DNA of 64,000 nt from Nocardia sp. NBC_00565 (GTDB lineage: Bacteria > Actinomycetota > Actinomycetes > Mycobacteriales > Mycobacteriaceae), in contig NZ_CP107785.1 in NCBI RefSeq assembly GCF_036345915.1, positions 6,076,001-6,140,000 on the forward strand, given 5' to 3'. The number at the start of each line of letters is the position of its first letter. The stretch's first letter is position 1. Positions 35,319 to 43,730 of this stretch are shown here, in pieces. The position numbers and the translations under genes are program-made. The notes beneath the pieces are model-generated. The model was not told the DNA's origin, did no database searches, and worked only from the letters and a program-made list of their open reading frames with translations.

Positions 35319-37217
35319 CTACAGCGCTGCCCGATCCCGGGCCTTCCGTCGCGACAGCTCGCGCCCACGTTCGGTGGCACCGAGGATCGCCTTGCGCACC
35401 CGCACGATCTCCGGCGTGACCTCGACGCACTCGTCGGCGGCGCAGAACTCCATCGCCGCCTCCAGGTCGAGCTGCAGCGGCTTGGCCAGCGTCTCCATCA
35501 CGTCGGCGGTCGAGCTGCGCATATTGGTCAGCTTCTTCTCGCGGGTGACGTTGATATCGAGATCCTCGGCGCGCGGGTTGATCCCGACGACATGACCCTC
35601 GTAGGTGTCCGCGCCCGGCTCCACGAAGAACTGCCCGCGGTCGGCCAACTGGATCATGGCGAACGGGGTCACCGAGCCGGCGCGATCGGAGACCAGCGAA
35701 CCCGTGTGGCGGGCCCGGATCTCCCCCGCCCACGGCGCGTAGCCGTGCGAGACCGCGTTGGCGATGCCGGTGCCGCGGGTTTCGGTGAGGAAGTCGGTGC
35801 GGAAGCCGATCAGGCCGCGCGAGGGGACGATGAACTCCATCCGCACCCATCCGGCGGCGTGGTTGTTCATCTGCACCATCTTGCCCTTGCGGGCGGCGAG
35901 CAGCTGGGTGATCGCGCCGAGGTACTCGTCGGGGCAGTCGATGGTCAGCTCTTCGTAGGGCTCGTGCACCTTGCCGTCGACCTGCTTGGTGACCACCTGC
36001 GGCTTGCCGACGGTCAGCTCGAAGCCCTCGCGGCGCATCTGCTCGACCAGGATGGCCAGCGCCAGCTCACCGCGGCCCTGCACCTCCCAGGCGTCCGGGC
36101 GGCCGATATCGAGCACGCGCAACGAGACGTTGCCGACCAGTTCGGAGTCCAGTCGCGACTTCACCATGCGCGCGGTCAGCTTGTGGCCCTTCACCCGGCC
36201 GACCATCGGTGAGGTGTTGGTGCCGACGGTGACCGAGATGGCCGGCTCATCGACGGTGATGCGCGGCAGCGCGACGGGATTGTCGATATCGGCGAGGGTG
36301 TCGCCGATCATGATCTCCGGGATGCCCGCGATGGCCACGATGTCACCGGCCTCGGCGACCTCACCGGGCTGACGTTCGACGCCGATGGTCTGCAGCAGTT
36401 CGGTGATCTTGACCTGCTTGACGCCGTCGCCGTGCATCCACGAAACGTTCTGGCCCTTGCGCAGTTCACCGCTGTAGATGCGGACCAGCGCGAGGCGGCC
36501 GAGGAACGCCGAGGCATCGAGGTTGGTGACGTGTGCCTGCAGCGGCGCGGTCGGATCGCCCTTGGGCGCCGGAATGTTCTCCAGCAGCACGTCGAACAGG
36601 GCGTCCAGGTTCTCCGCATCCGGCGCGTTGCCGTTCTCGGGACGTTCCTTGGAGGCCTTGCCCTCTCGGCCGGAGGCGTAGAGGACCGGCAGATCCAGCG
36701 CGAGTTCGGCGGCCTCGGCGGCCTCGTCGTCCAGATCCGAGGCGAGGTCGAGCAGCAGATCGTGGCTCTCCTCGACGACCTCTTCGATGCGGGCGTCGGG
36801 CCGGTCGGTCTTGTTCACCACCAGGATGACCGGCAGCTTCGCCGCGAGCGCCTTGCGCAGCACGAAGCGGGTCTGCGGCAGCGGTCCCTCGGACGCGTCG
36901 ACCAGCAGCACGACGCCGTCGACCATGGACAGACCGCGCTCGACCTCACCGCCGAAGTCGGCGTGGCCGGGGGTGTCGATGACATTGATCACGGTGACCG
37001 AACCATCCGGGTGGTGCCGGTGCACCGCGGTGTTCTTGGCGAGAATGGTGATGCCCTTCTCGCGCTCGAGGTCACCGGAATCCATCACCCGATCGACCAG
37101 CTCGGCTCGCTCGGCGAAAGCGCCGGACTGGCGCAGCATGGCGTCGACCAGCGTCGTCTTACCGTGGTCGACGTGGGCCACGATGGCGACGTTGCGAAAA
37201 TCGCGTGCAGACGACAC
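35319..37217 (-). CDS. typA: Translational GTPase TypA/BipA
   Basis: A 632-residue GTPase of the elongation-factor superfamily. G1 is AHVDHGKTTL (about 14-23), G3 is DTPGHADFGGE, and G4 is NKTDRP. The G domain is followed by the EF-G-like domains and the BipA-specific C-terminus. TypA binds ribosomes and is needed for assembly or growth under stress and cold in many bacteria. Start is ATG/GTG at 37217 with AGGAGGATTGA just upstream. It matches Rv1165, next to lpqW. Confidence 0.96.
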   Translation of the reverse strand: MSSARDFRNVAIVAHVDHGKTTLVDAMLRQSGAFAERAELVDRVMDSGDLEREKGITILAKNTAVHRHHPDGSVTVINVIDTPGHADFGGEVERGLSMVDGVVLLVDASEGPLPQTRFVLRKALAAKLPVILVVNKTDRPDARIEEVVEESHDLLLDLASDLDDEAAEAAELALDLPVLYASGREGKASKERPENGNAPDAENLDALFDVLLENIPAPKGDPTAPLQAHVTNLDASAFLGRLALVRIYSGELRKGQNVSWMHGDGVKQVKITELLQTIGVERQPGEVAEAGDIVAIAGIPEIMIGDTLADIDNPVALPRITVDEPAISVTVGTNTSPMVGRVKGHKLTARMVKSRLDSELVGNVSLRVLDIGRPDAWEVQGRGELALAILVEQMRREGFELTVGKPQVVTKQVDGKVHEPYEELTIDCPDEYLGAITQLLAARKGKMVQMNNHAAGWVRMEFIVPSRGLIGFRTDFLTETRGTGIANAVSHGYAPWAGEIRARHTGSLVSDRAGSVTPFAMIQLADRGQFFVEPGADTYEGHVVGINPRAEDLDINVTREKKLTNMRSSTADVMETLAKPLQLDLEAAMEFCAADECVEVTPEIVRVRKAILGATERGRELSRRKARDRAAL

Positions 37218-37370
37218 GCCTCAATCCTCCTGCTGTTGGGTGTTGATGCCGGCCGACCCCTGCAAACAGGTGGACAATCGATACTCACCGGGCATTGCGG
37301 CCAGTTACACAGTACCGGTAACCGGGCGGGTCGAAGACCACGCGCTCTGCTAAGGGTACGCTAACCAATC

Positions 37371-37547
37371 ATGGGCAAGGTCAAAGCGAAGCAGGTTTCG
37401 AGCCTGAAACCGAAGAAGAAGTGCTGTCGGAAGAAGACGCGCTGCTTGAAGTGCCCTGTTGTCATCATGCGGATGAAACGCCTGGAAGCGACCGGTTGCT
37501 GCGGTAAGGAACTGAAGAAAGGCCTCAAGAAGGCACGCGCCGCCTGA
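37371..37547 (+). CDS. 58-residue Lys/Cys-rich small protein
   Basis: ATG 37371 to TGA 37547. The product starts MGKVKAKQVSSLKPKKKCCR and continues with TRCLKCP and GCCGKELKKGLKKARAA. Six cysteines are arranged as CC, CxxC and CC in a very basic background (over a quarter Lys), which suggests a small zinc-binding, RNA- or ribosome-associated protein. That is inference. It is divergent from typA with 153 bp between them. It is too short for most gene finders but has a clean start and a strongly biased, non-shadow composition. Confidence 0.75.
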   Translation: MGKVKAKQVSSLKPKKKCCRKKTRCLKCPVVIMRMKRLEATGCCGKELKKGLKKARAA

Positions 37548-37622
37548 CCGTTCGAGCCGACGAAACCGCCATGTCACCAGCATTCCGCCGTGCCGCCCCG
37601 GCGCTCGGAGTACAACCAGGGT

Positions 37623-37919
37623 ATGAGTGCTCCCAAACTAACTGAGGCCGAACTCACCCAAGCTCTGACCCAACTGCCCGACTGGACCCGCTCCGGCGAC
37701 ACCATCACCCGCACCATCGAGGCCAAGACCTTCCCCGCGGGCATCGAACTCGTGCGCCTGGTCGCCGATGTCGCCGAGGCCGCGAACCATCACCCCGATA
37801 TCGATATCCGCTGGCGCCGGGTGAGCTTCACGCTCTCGACCCACGACTCCGGCGGGCTCACCGCGCTGGACGTATCGCTCGCGCGCGAAATCGACCGACT
37901 GGCGGCACAATCCGACTGA
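37623..37919 (+). CDS. Pterin-4a-carbinolamine dehydratase-like protein
   Basis: A 98-residue protein of the PCD/DCoH fold. The family signature EAANHHPDIDIRW is complete, with the paired histidines of the active site. The enzyme dehydrates 4a-hydroxytetrahydropterins, although no pterin hydroxylase gene is nearby. It matches Rv1159A, which also sits next to pimE. Start ATG 37623. The stop directly abuts that of the converging pimE. Confidence 0.92.
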   Translation: MSAPKLTEAELTQALTQLPDWTRSGDTITRTIEAKTFPAGIELVRLVADVAEAANHHPDIDIRWRRVSFTLSTHDSGGLTALDVSLAREIDRLAAQSD

Positions 37920-39254
37920 TCAGGCGTTGCGTTCGACGACCACCGGGGCTGCGCTCTCGCGGTCCGACCATTCGTTGCGGCCCGCCCAGATCACCCAGCC
38001 ATAGAACACCAGCACGCCGAGCACATCGACGGTGCCGAGCCAGGACAGCACACCCGGACGCGAGATGGTCCAGATCGAGTGCTGAGCGAACGACAGTACC
38101 CACGGCACCCCGATCAGGGTGGTGACCAGCCAATAGCCCGCGAGAATCCGCGCGCCCGGCGCCCGCCGCAGCGGACCGTGGACCAACCACAGCACCGTGG
38201 GCAGCAACCACACCCAGTGATGCGACCACGAGATGGGGGAAACCAGCAGCCCGAACAGCTGCACCACGATCAGCGTGCCCAGCCGATCATCGGAATCCAG
38301 TGCGCGCCAAGCGAAGAAGGCCAGGATCGCAACCACCACGACGGCCGCCAGCCACCACGGCCCGGACTGGACGTCATAGCCGAGTAGACGGCTCAGCGCA
38401 CCGCGCAGCGACTGGTTCCACACCGAGCCGACCGGACCGATTCGATCCGCGTCGCCGAGCAGCGTGCCGAAGTACCGCTTCGCCTCTTTGTGGTTGATCA
38501 GGAAGCTGATCCCGACCGTCGCGCCGAACACCACCGCCGACCACACCGCGGTTCCCCAGCGCCGTCGAGCCACGAAGTACAGCCCCGAAATCGCCGGCGT
38601 CAGTTTGATTCCCGCGATCACACCGATCAGTCCACCCGATAGCCACCAGCGCGAGCTGCGCACCGCGAGCATGGCACCGAGCACCAGGAAAACATTGACC
38701 TGGCCGTAGTCGATCGTGGTCCGCACCGGCTCCATCCAGATGCCGATGGCGGTCCACCAGACGGCGGCGGTGCGCCACTGCGGCTCCCGCATCCGCTCCT
38801 TGCCGAGGATCAGCTCGAAGGCGATCCACACCACCACATACAGCGCGGCGACGATGGCCAGCAGCCAGAGCACCGCGATCAGCGTGAACGGCAGATAGTG
38901 CAGCGGGAAGAAGACCAGCGCCGCGAACGGCGGATAGGTGAACGGCAGCGGGAAGTCCGGCGTCTTCTCGGCGTAGGTGAAGTCGTAGAGTCGGTCGGTC
39001 AGCAGGGCCGCCGAACCATCGACATAGACGTGCAGGTCGACGAGGTTCATCCCGTTCTTCGACAGCAGCATCCACAGCAGCCTGGCCAACACGGACAGAC
39101 CGAGCACCGGCACAGCCAATCGGAGGCTTCGGTTCAATTCGCAGGCTTTCGAGTCGGTTCCGGGTCGTCGGCCTGGTTCCCGCGCGGTTCGGGCATTCGG
39201 CGACAGAGAGCTGAAGGCTTCGACTAGATTAACCGCCGTCTCGAGAGATCCCAT
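37920..39254 (-). CDS. pimE: Polyprenol-phosphate-mannose-dependent mannosyltransferase PimE
   Basis: A 444-residue GT-C glycosyltransferase of family GT87 (DUF2029) with about 10-11 membrane helices. The first outside loop holds the acidic motif region NLVDLHVYVDG (near 70-80), where the catalytic aspartate of PimE lies. The enzyme adds the fifth, alpha-1,2-linked mannose to phosphatidylinositol mannosides outside the membrane. ATG 39254 gives a cytoplasmic head of about 45 residues. Context (PCD gene, Rv1158c-like gene) is as in M. tuberculosis. Confidence 0.9.
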   Translation of the reverse strand: MGSLETAVNLVEAFSSLSPNARTAREPGRRPGTDSKACELNRSLRLAVPVLGLSVLARLLWMLLSKNGMNLVDLHVYVDGSAALLTDRLYDFTYAEKTPDFPLPFTYPPFAALVFFPLHYLPFTLIAVLWLLAIVAALYVVVWIAFELILGKERMREPQWRTAAVWWTAIGIWMEPVRTTIDYGQVNVFLVLGAMLAVRSSRWWLSGGLIGVIAGIKLTPAISGLYFVARRRWGTAVWSAVVFGATVGISFLINHKEAKRYFGTLLGDADRIGPVGSVWNQSLRGALSRLLGYDVQSGPWWLAAVVVVAILAFFAWRALDSDDRLGTLIVVQLFGLLVSPISWSHHWVWLLPTVLWLVHGPLRRAPGARILAGYWLVTTLIGVPWVLSFAQHSIWTISRPGVLSWLGTVDVLGVLVFYGWVIWAGRNEWSDRESAAPVVVERNA

Positions 39255-39480
39255 CAATCCCCTGCACTGCCCCGGCGCCAGCACTCATGCGCGGAGTGGG
39301 GTAGCTTGCGTAGCCGCAACAGCCCGCGCCCGCCAATAATCACCGATAACATTTGCATCACCTTTCACTCTGGTAACATACGACCGCGCTACGGTCTGAT
39401 ATCACTGATCGTCCACAACAGAATTAGGGGCACGGCGGCTGTACACACGGCGCTCATGTCCCTAGAGTGACCCCGAAACG

Positions 39481-40365
39481 ATGGCTTTTTGCATCGCTCC
39501 TGTGATGTACCCGAGGTTAAGGACGGCTAGACCAGTGCTTCGCACCCGAGGATCGCGGATCTTGTTGTCCGCGCTCGCCATCGCAGCGAGCGCTTCGCTC
39601 GCCGCGCCGTCGACGGCAGTCGCGGCACCGGCCCCCGCGCCCGTCGCACCGAGGAACACCATTCCCATGGTTCCCGAGGGCGTCCCGATCGATGTGCTCG
39701 CCGCATTGGCCCCGGCCATCGTCGGTGCCATCGCCGGACCGGCCGATGCCAAGCCGGTCGCCGATGCCAAGCCGGTCGCCGACGCCAAGCCGGTCGCGGA
39801 TGCGCCGAAGAGCGCCATCCTCGATCAGGCGCGGGCACTGCTGGCGACGCTGAACCTGCCTCCGCAGATCAAGTCCACGCTGGAACGGATCATCACCTTC
39901 CTGGATGGCAGCGGTGGCGGCGGACCGGAGGTCCCGCAGGGCGGTCCGGTCATCGCCCAGTTCCTCTACCCGACCATCGGTAAGGGCTGCATCGGCACCG
40001 GCGCCGATTCCATCGGCACCGCGCTCGCCGTCCCCGGCCCGGCCACCCTGCCGCCGCCGGGACCCGCGGCCGGTCAGACCGGATTCGTCTTCACCGCGCT
40101 CGGCACCAAGTCGCCGACACCGGAGCAGAACCCGCCGATGACGGTCCAGTGGCTGAACCTCGACACCCGGCAGACCGGCATCCTGCCGCTGACCGACGAG
40201 GCGAAGATCAACCCGGACGGCCCGGCCACGCTGTCCGCGATCGCCGACACCGGCTCGGGCCGGGTCGTCGCGGTGGTCTCCGGCTCGCTGACCACCAAGG
40301 CCGATGACGCCGATCCGCGGACCTGCTCGTTCCTGCCGACGCTGGGTTTCTTCACCGTCGCTTGA
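39481..40365 (+). CDS. Secreted Ala/Pro-rich protein (Rv1158c-like)
   Basis: A 294-residue protein. After a basic head, a hydrophobic segment (about 22-42, ILLSALAIAASASLAAPSTA) looks like a Sec signal peptide. An Ala/Pro-rich linker with three tandem ADAKPV units follows (about 88-105), then a conserved-looking folded domain with two cysteines. It corresponds to the Ala/Pro-rich Rv1158c beside pimE, whose function is unknown. ATG 39505 would shorten the signal region by 8 residues and is equally likely. A strong terminator follows. Confidence 0.82.
   Translation: MAFCIAPVMYPRLRTARPVLRTRGSRILLSALAIAASASLAAPSTAVAAPAPAPVAPRNTIPMVPEGVPIDVLAALAPAIVGAIAGPADAKPVADAKPVADAKPVADAPKSAILDQARALLATLNLPPQIKSTLERIITFLDGSGGGGPEVPQGGPVIAQFLYPTIGKGCIGTGADSIGTALAVPGPATLPPPGPAAGQTGFVFTALGTKSPTPEQNPPMTVQWLNLDTRQTGILPLTDEAKINPDGPATLSAIADTGSGRVVAVVSGSLTTKADDADPRTCSFLPTLGFFTVA
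39742..39795 (+). repeat. Three 18-bp tandem repeats within the secreted protein gene
   Basis: GCCGATGCCAAGCCGGTC occurs at 39742-39759 and 39760-39777, with a one-base variant at 39778-39795. It encodes ADAKPV three times. Such in-frame repeats vary in copy number by slippage. Confidence 0.9.
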
Positions 40366-40376
40366 GTGCTGCCGCG

Positions 40377-40408
40377 AAGCCCGGCGGTCCGGACGGACCG
40401 CCGGGCTT
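40377..40408 (+). terminator. Intrinsic terminator of the Rv1158c-like gene
   Basis: Perfect 14-bp arms AAGCCCGGCGGTCC (40377-40390) and GGACCGCCGGGCTT (40395-40408) close a 4-base loop GGAC. The stem begins 11 bp after the stop codon. TTTGTTC covers the end of the stem and just beyond. Confidence 0.9.
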
Positions 40409-40482
40409 TGTTCGGCGTCGACACGGTGGATCAATCGGTGCGATAGCTCGCCGCTCCGGAAAGACTGTGGTAGACAAAGGCT

Positions 40483-40860
40483 ATGGCGACTGTCGAGGCT
40501 TCGCTTCGGTCCCGTTCTTCGATCCGCCCGGGTCGCTCGATCCGGAGTAGGCGTTCGCATCGATCGATCCTGTCCTTCCGCTCGGAAGGCTCGATACTGT
40601 CGATCGGCTCCGCCTACTCGATTCTGTCGATCGGCAGCGTCGGCTCGGTCCTGTCCATCGGTGCCGTCGGCTCGTTCGGCTCGGTGATCTCGTCGTTCTC
40701 GATCGGCAGCCTCGGTTCGGCCTTCTCCGGCATATCCCAGTGGTCCCTGTTCTCCTGGCGCGGCGACCACGAAGCCCCCGACAACCGGCCCATCCTGCGG
40801 GTAGTCCCCGACGACGAGCCCGAACTGCGTTTAGCCCCCACCTGCCACTGCCAGACCTAG
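40483..40860 (+). CDS. Ser/Ile/Gly repeat protein of unknown function
   Basis: A 125-residue protein in three parts. An Arg/Ser-rich head (SLRSRSSIRPGRSIRSRRSH) is followed by a repeat block of about 58 residues built from short units such as SILSIGS, SVLSIGA, SFGSVIS and SLGSAFS. A polar tail ends in CHCQT. The regular spacing of Ile/Val/Leu against Ser/Gly suggests a small beta-solenoid or an aggregating surface. There is no signal peptide. Start ATG 40483, closely after a terminator. The repeat block uses a strict Ser codon pattern (TCG, AGC), so it is not a shadow. Confidence 0.7.
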   Translation: MATVEASLRSRSSIRPGRSIRSRRSHRSILSFRSEGSILSIGSAYSILSIGSVGSVLSIGAVGSFGSVISSFSIGSLGSAFSGISQWSLFSWRGDHEAPDNRPILRVVPDDEPELRLAPTCHCQT

Positions 40861-40873
40861 CCGCCGCGCCGGC

Positions 40874-41581
40874 TCACCATTGGCCGTATTCGGCGGCGAG
40901 GATGTTGTTGATGTCGACGCCGACGCCGTCGATGGCGCGCTGATCGATCTCGATCTGATGCAGGTGTGCGGACGGGTGCACGAAACCCTTCGGTGTGCCC
41001 CAATTGTGCTGCCAGTACCAGGCACCCAGCCCCGCGGCGCGCGCCAATTCGATGGTCGGCGCGTTGGCGTAGATGCCGACGTTCTCCTTGCCGATCACCG
41101 ACTCCCAGCCGAGGATGTACGGCGCGATCATGGCGGCAAAATCGACCGGTGTCGGATTGTCGTCGATGGAGGCGTAGATCGGCCGGTTCGCCGGACCGCC
41201 GGCGGCCAGGTGCAGCTCCAGACCGCGCGCGGCATGCTTCTTGCCCGCCTCCAGGCCGCCGCGCCAGTCGGCGGTAGCCCCCTTGCCGAACTGGTAGTTC
41301 GACACGATCGTCAGACCCGCGGCATGCAGTTGATCGACCTCGCTGGCGCGCAATGGCTTACCCGCCATCCATTCGGCGCCGGGGCGGCGATCGGAGACGT
41401 AGCGGATCACGCCGACATGACCGTCGTCCCTGATCGAACTGGCGGCGGGGATGCCACCCGCATAGTCGACGAGGGTGCCGAGCACACCGCTGGCCGCGGC
41501 CCGTGGCGCGGTCAGCCCGACGGCGGCGGCCGCGGCGGTGTAGGCGAACAACTGGCGGCGAGACACAGAAATGGAACGCAT
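40874..41581 (-). CDS. Tat-exported DUF1906 (Rv2525c-like) glycoside-hydrolase-like protein
   Basis: A 235-residue protein. The N-terminus carries a twin-arginine motif SRRQLFAYTA followed by a hydrophobic stretch and AXA-type cleavage site (PRAAAS, about 26-31). The mature part is a TIM-barrel-like DUF1906 domain with VDYAGGIPAAS, GVIRYVSDR, YASIDDNPTP and WQHNWGT, similar to Rv2525c, a Tat substrate linked to the mycobacterial cell wall. ATG 41581 fixes the signal peptide. It is a natural client for the TatB at the left of the window. Confidence 0.9.
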   Translation of the reverse strand: MRSISVSRRQLFAYTAAAAAVGLTAPRAAASGVLGTLVDYAGGIPAASSIRDDGHVGVIRYVSDRRPGAEWMAGKPLRASEVDQLHAAGLTIVSNYQFGKGATADWRGGLEAGKKHAARGLELHLAAGGPANRPIYASIDDNPTPVDFAAMIAPYILGWESVIGKENVGIYANAPTIELARAAGLGAWYWQHNWGTPKGFVHPSAHLHQIEIDQRAIDGVGVDINNILAAEYGQW

Positions 41582-41690
41582 CGCAGGACTCCTTCGCGCA
41601 ACCCGGACATGGATAGCAGCGTGCCCGGCGCACCTTCCCCAAGGTTCACTCGCGCGCCGGTAGCCTCGAACGTGCACTCATTTCACCATA

Positions 41691-41702
41691 TTCACATGTG
41701 AA
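41691..41702. promoter_or_regulatory. 12-bp palindrome upstream of the DUF1906 gene
   Basis: TTCACATGTGAA is perfectly symmetric. It lies 110 bp upstream of the DUF1906 start in AT-richer DNA that also contains further TTCAC half-sites at 41682 and near 41726. It is a candidate regulator site, with no known binder. Confidence 0.35.
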
Positions 41703-41759
41703 CCGCTAGACCCACCGGAAACATGATTCACACTCGCCACATGCGTAAAATGAGTCGCG

Positions 41760-42908
41760 CTAGGCGATACCGTCGATCCGCGCCGCGACATCGATCGTGC
41801 GGCCCGAGCTATCGCTGAGCTCCTCGCGCACTACCCCGGCCACCTGCGCGAGGACCTGCTTCTTGATGCCGGCGAGCGCCCCGAGTGTGGCGGCCCGCAT
41901 CCCGTGCGCCTTGAACTCCAGCCGCAGCTCATCCGAGGCGGGTGGCGGCACATCGATGACCACCAGTAGCGGATCGGCCGCCCGCGCGATCAGCACCAAC
42001 GGGATCTCGACATCCGCGCGATAGCGGTTGGTCTTGAGCACATCGACGGTGATGTCCAGACTCACCGGCAGCGTCAGGTCGAAGGCCACCGGCTCATCCG
42101 ACCGATCCGCGAGCTGCGGTATCCGAACATTCCCCCGCACCGTGACCGTCGCGGAGTTGCGCGGCCCGGTCCGGAACGGTCCGACCTCGATCGGACGGCC
42201 CGCGATCTGCTCGATGAATTCGAAGACCCGATCCCTGGTCACGATGCGCGAGAAGAACTGGTGCCCGAATTCGTCGTAGCTGATCCAGTCGAACTCGGCC
42301 TGGGTGGCGCGCTCGGAGCGAACTCCGTTGATGATGGCCTCGACGTCGAACACCCGGCCGCTGCGCGTCTGCGGATCGGCGAGCATCGCGTTCACCCGAT
42401 TGGCGACCTCGCGCTGCACCACCCCGGCGATCGGGTCGAGCAACCACTCCCAGGCCGAGGCAATGGCCTGGGCGCGCAGCACGAAGCTGACGTCGCGGGC
42501 GGTGATCGGCGGGATATCGATCACGATGAGCAGCGGATGGGCGGTGCGCGCGTGCAGCGTGAGGTCGATTTCGGTGACCGCCTCCAACCGCAGTTTCCGC
42601 CCACCGAGCAGTACCTTCACCGACATCGACAGCGGCACGGTGACCTCGAAGGTGACATGCGGGCCATTGCGCAGGACGACCGGTTTGCCCACCTTGCCCT
42701 CGGCGACGAACCCGGCCAGTCCGGCCGGGCCGAGGGAGAACGGGCCGATCGTCATGCCGCGACCGGTCATGCTGGAGACCGCGGCCTCGATCCGATCCGC
42801 CGTCACCGCGTGGGTGACGAACCGCTCCCCGAAATCGGCATAGTCGATCCACGTGGGATCGTCGGTCGTTTCCTCGGTCGGCTGCATCAGAGTTTCCGAA
42901 ACCCTCAC
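41760..42908 (-). CDS. Unknown protein made of two similar domains
   Basis: A 382-residue protein without signal peptide. Residues 20-199 and 205-380 repeat the same pattern: W-I-x-Y-x-x-FG, then VTxDR, GPFxxGP, PLS or PVSxxxxV, PLLxVIDxPP, and a final GRxxDVxAxIxG(I/V). This is an internal duplication of a domain of about 180 residues that I do not recognise. Predicted strands dominate. Start GTG 42908 or ATG 42887. Its upstream neighbour, the CHAP gene, is on the same strand, but strong hairpins between them argue against one operon. Confidence 0.8.
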   Translation of the reverse strand: MRVSETLMQPTEETTDDPTWIDYADFGERFVTHAVTADRIEAAVSSMTGRGMTIGPFSLGPAGLAGFVAEGKVGKPVVLRNGPHVTFEVTVPLSMSVKVLLGGRKLRLEAVTEIDLTLHARTAHPLLIVIDIPPITARDVSFVLRAQAIASAWEWLLDPIAGVVQREVANRVNAMLADPQTRSGRVFDVEAIINGVRSERATQAEFDWISYDEFGHQFFSRIVTRDRVFEFIEQIAGRPIEVGPFRTGPRNSATVTVRGNVRIPQLADRSDEPVAFDLTLPVSLDITVDVLKTNRYRADVEIPLVLIARAADPLLVVIDVPPPASDELRLEFKAHGMRAATLGALAGIKKQVLAQVAGVVREELSDSSGRTIDVAARIDGIA

Positions 42909-42979
42909 CTCTCAACGGACACCCGACACGGTACGCGACGCGGATTTCCAGAAGGCGGGGCCGACGCGCCCCGATCAAG

Positions 42980-43046
42980 GGTCCCTGTCCTGCTGATGAG
43001 GGGGTAGCAGGACAGGGACCGGACGGCGGCGCTGCCGGGCGCCGCC
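42980..43046. terminator. Two tandem perfect hairpins downstream of the CHAP gene
   Basis: Hairpin 1 has 15-bp arms GGTCCCTGTCCTGCT (42980-42994) and AGCAGGACAGGGACC (43006-43020). Hairpin 2 has 8-bp arms GGCGGCGC (43025-43032) and GCGCCGCC (43039-43046). Both lie just after the CHAP gene on the minus strand and before the duplicated-domain gene. They lack T-runs, as many actinobacterial terminators do. Confidence 0.7.
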
Positions 43047-43124
43047 TGCTCAATGGTAAGTGTTAACCGAGAGCTCGCCGACCACGCATCCACACTAGGA
43101 AGACCGGCTGAGCGGCAACACTAT

Positions 43125-43730
43125 TCACAAACGACCGAACCCGACGATCCCGGGTGTCACCGCCAGCGGGAAGCGGTGCATCGCGATCTCGCCGAACTCG
43201 TTGCCGCCGATCGTGGTCACCACCCCGTTATCGGCCGTGACCACAATATTCGTGTGCTGACCAAAGGGACTCTGCTCAGCGTAGAGCAGTACGTCACCAG
43301 TGCGCGGCTGATATCCGGAACCGATCGGTACGAAACGATCCGCGCCCTGGTAGTACTCCTGCAGCGTGTAGACACCCGGAATCCGCCACGATCCGGAATT
43401 CGGATTCGCCAGGGGCGCATCCGCCTCCCGCAGCACCCAGCTGACGAAGTCGGCGCACCACGGTTCGTCGACCCCTTCGGCGTACTTCGGACCGTCGCCC
43501 GGTGCCTTGAATTCCCGTTCGAGGACCGTGACGATCCGTCCCTGCGTGAGGTCCAGCCTGGACCCGTCGATCGCAGGAAATGCGGTCAAGCGGTCTCCGG
43601 CGATTGCGGGTTGTGCACGATCCTGCCACCAGCGCACCCCGACCACACCGGCCGCCACCAGCGCAACCACCAGCATGCCGAGCATCGGCCACACATACCG
43701 TCGCCGCTCGGTCACCTCATGCACCGGCAT
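43125..43730 (-). CDS. Membrane-anchored CHAP-domain hydrolase
   Basis: A 201-residue protein. One membrane helix (about 12-32, LGMLVVALVAAGVVGVRWW) is followed by an outside CHAP domain. Cys in EPWCADFVSWV and His in FGQHTNIVV are the catalytic pair. CHAP enzymes cleave peptidoglycan peptides or amides, so a cell-wall role is likely. GGAGGGG lies 3-9 bp before ATG 43730 and decides the start; the frame to 43844 extends beyond it without support. Confidence 0.87.
   Translation of the reverse strand: MPVHEVTERRRYVWPMLGMLVVALVAAGVVGVRWWQDRAQPAIAGDRLTAFPAIDGSRLDLTQGRIVTVLEREFKAPGDGPKYAEGVDEPWCADFVSWVLREADAPLANPNSGSWRIPGVYTLQEYYQGADRFVPIGSGYQPRTGDVLLYAEQSPFGQHTNIVVTADNGVVTTIGGNEFGEIAMHRFPLAVTPGIVGFGRL

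Noticed and set aside
39742..39795. Possible CRISPR array
   Set aside because: The 18-bp units are contiguous with no spacers and encode ADAKPV in frame. No cas gene is present.
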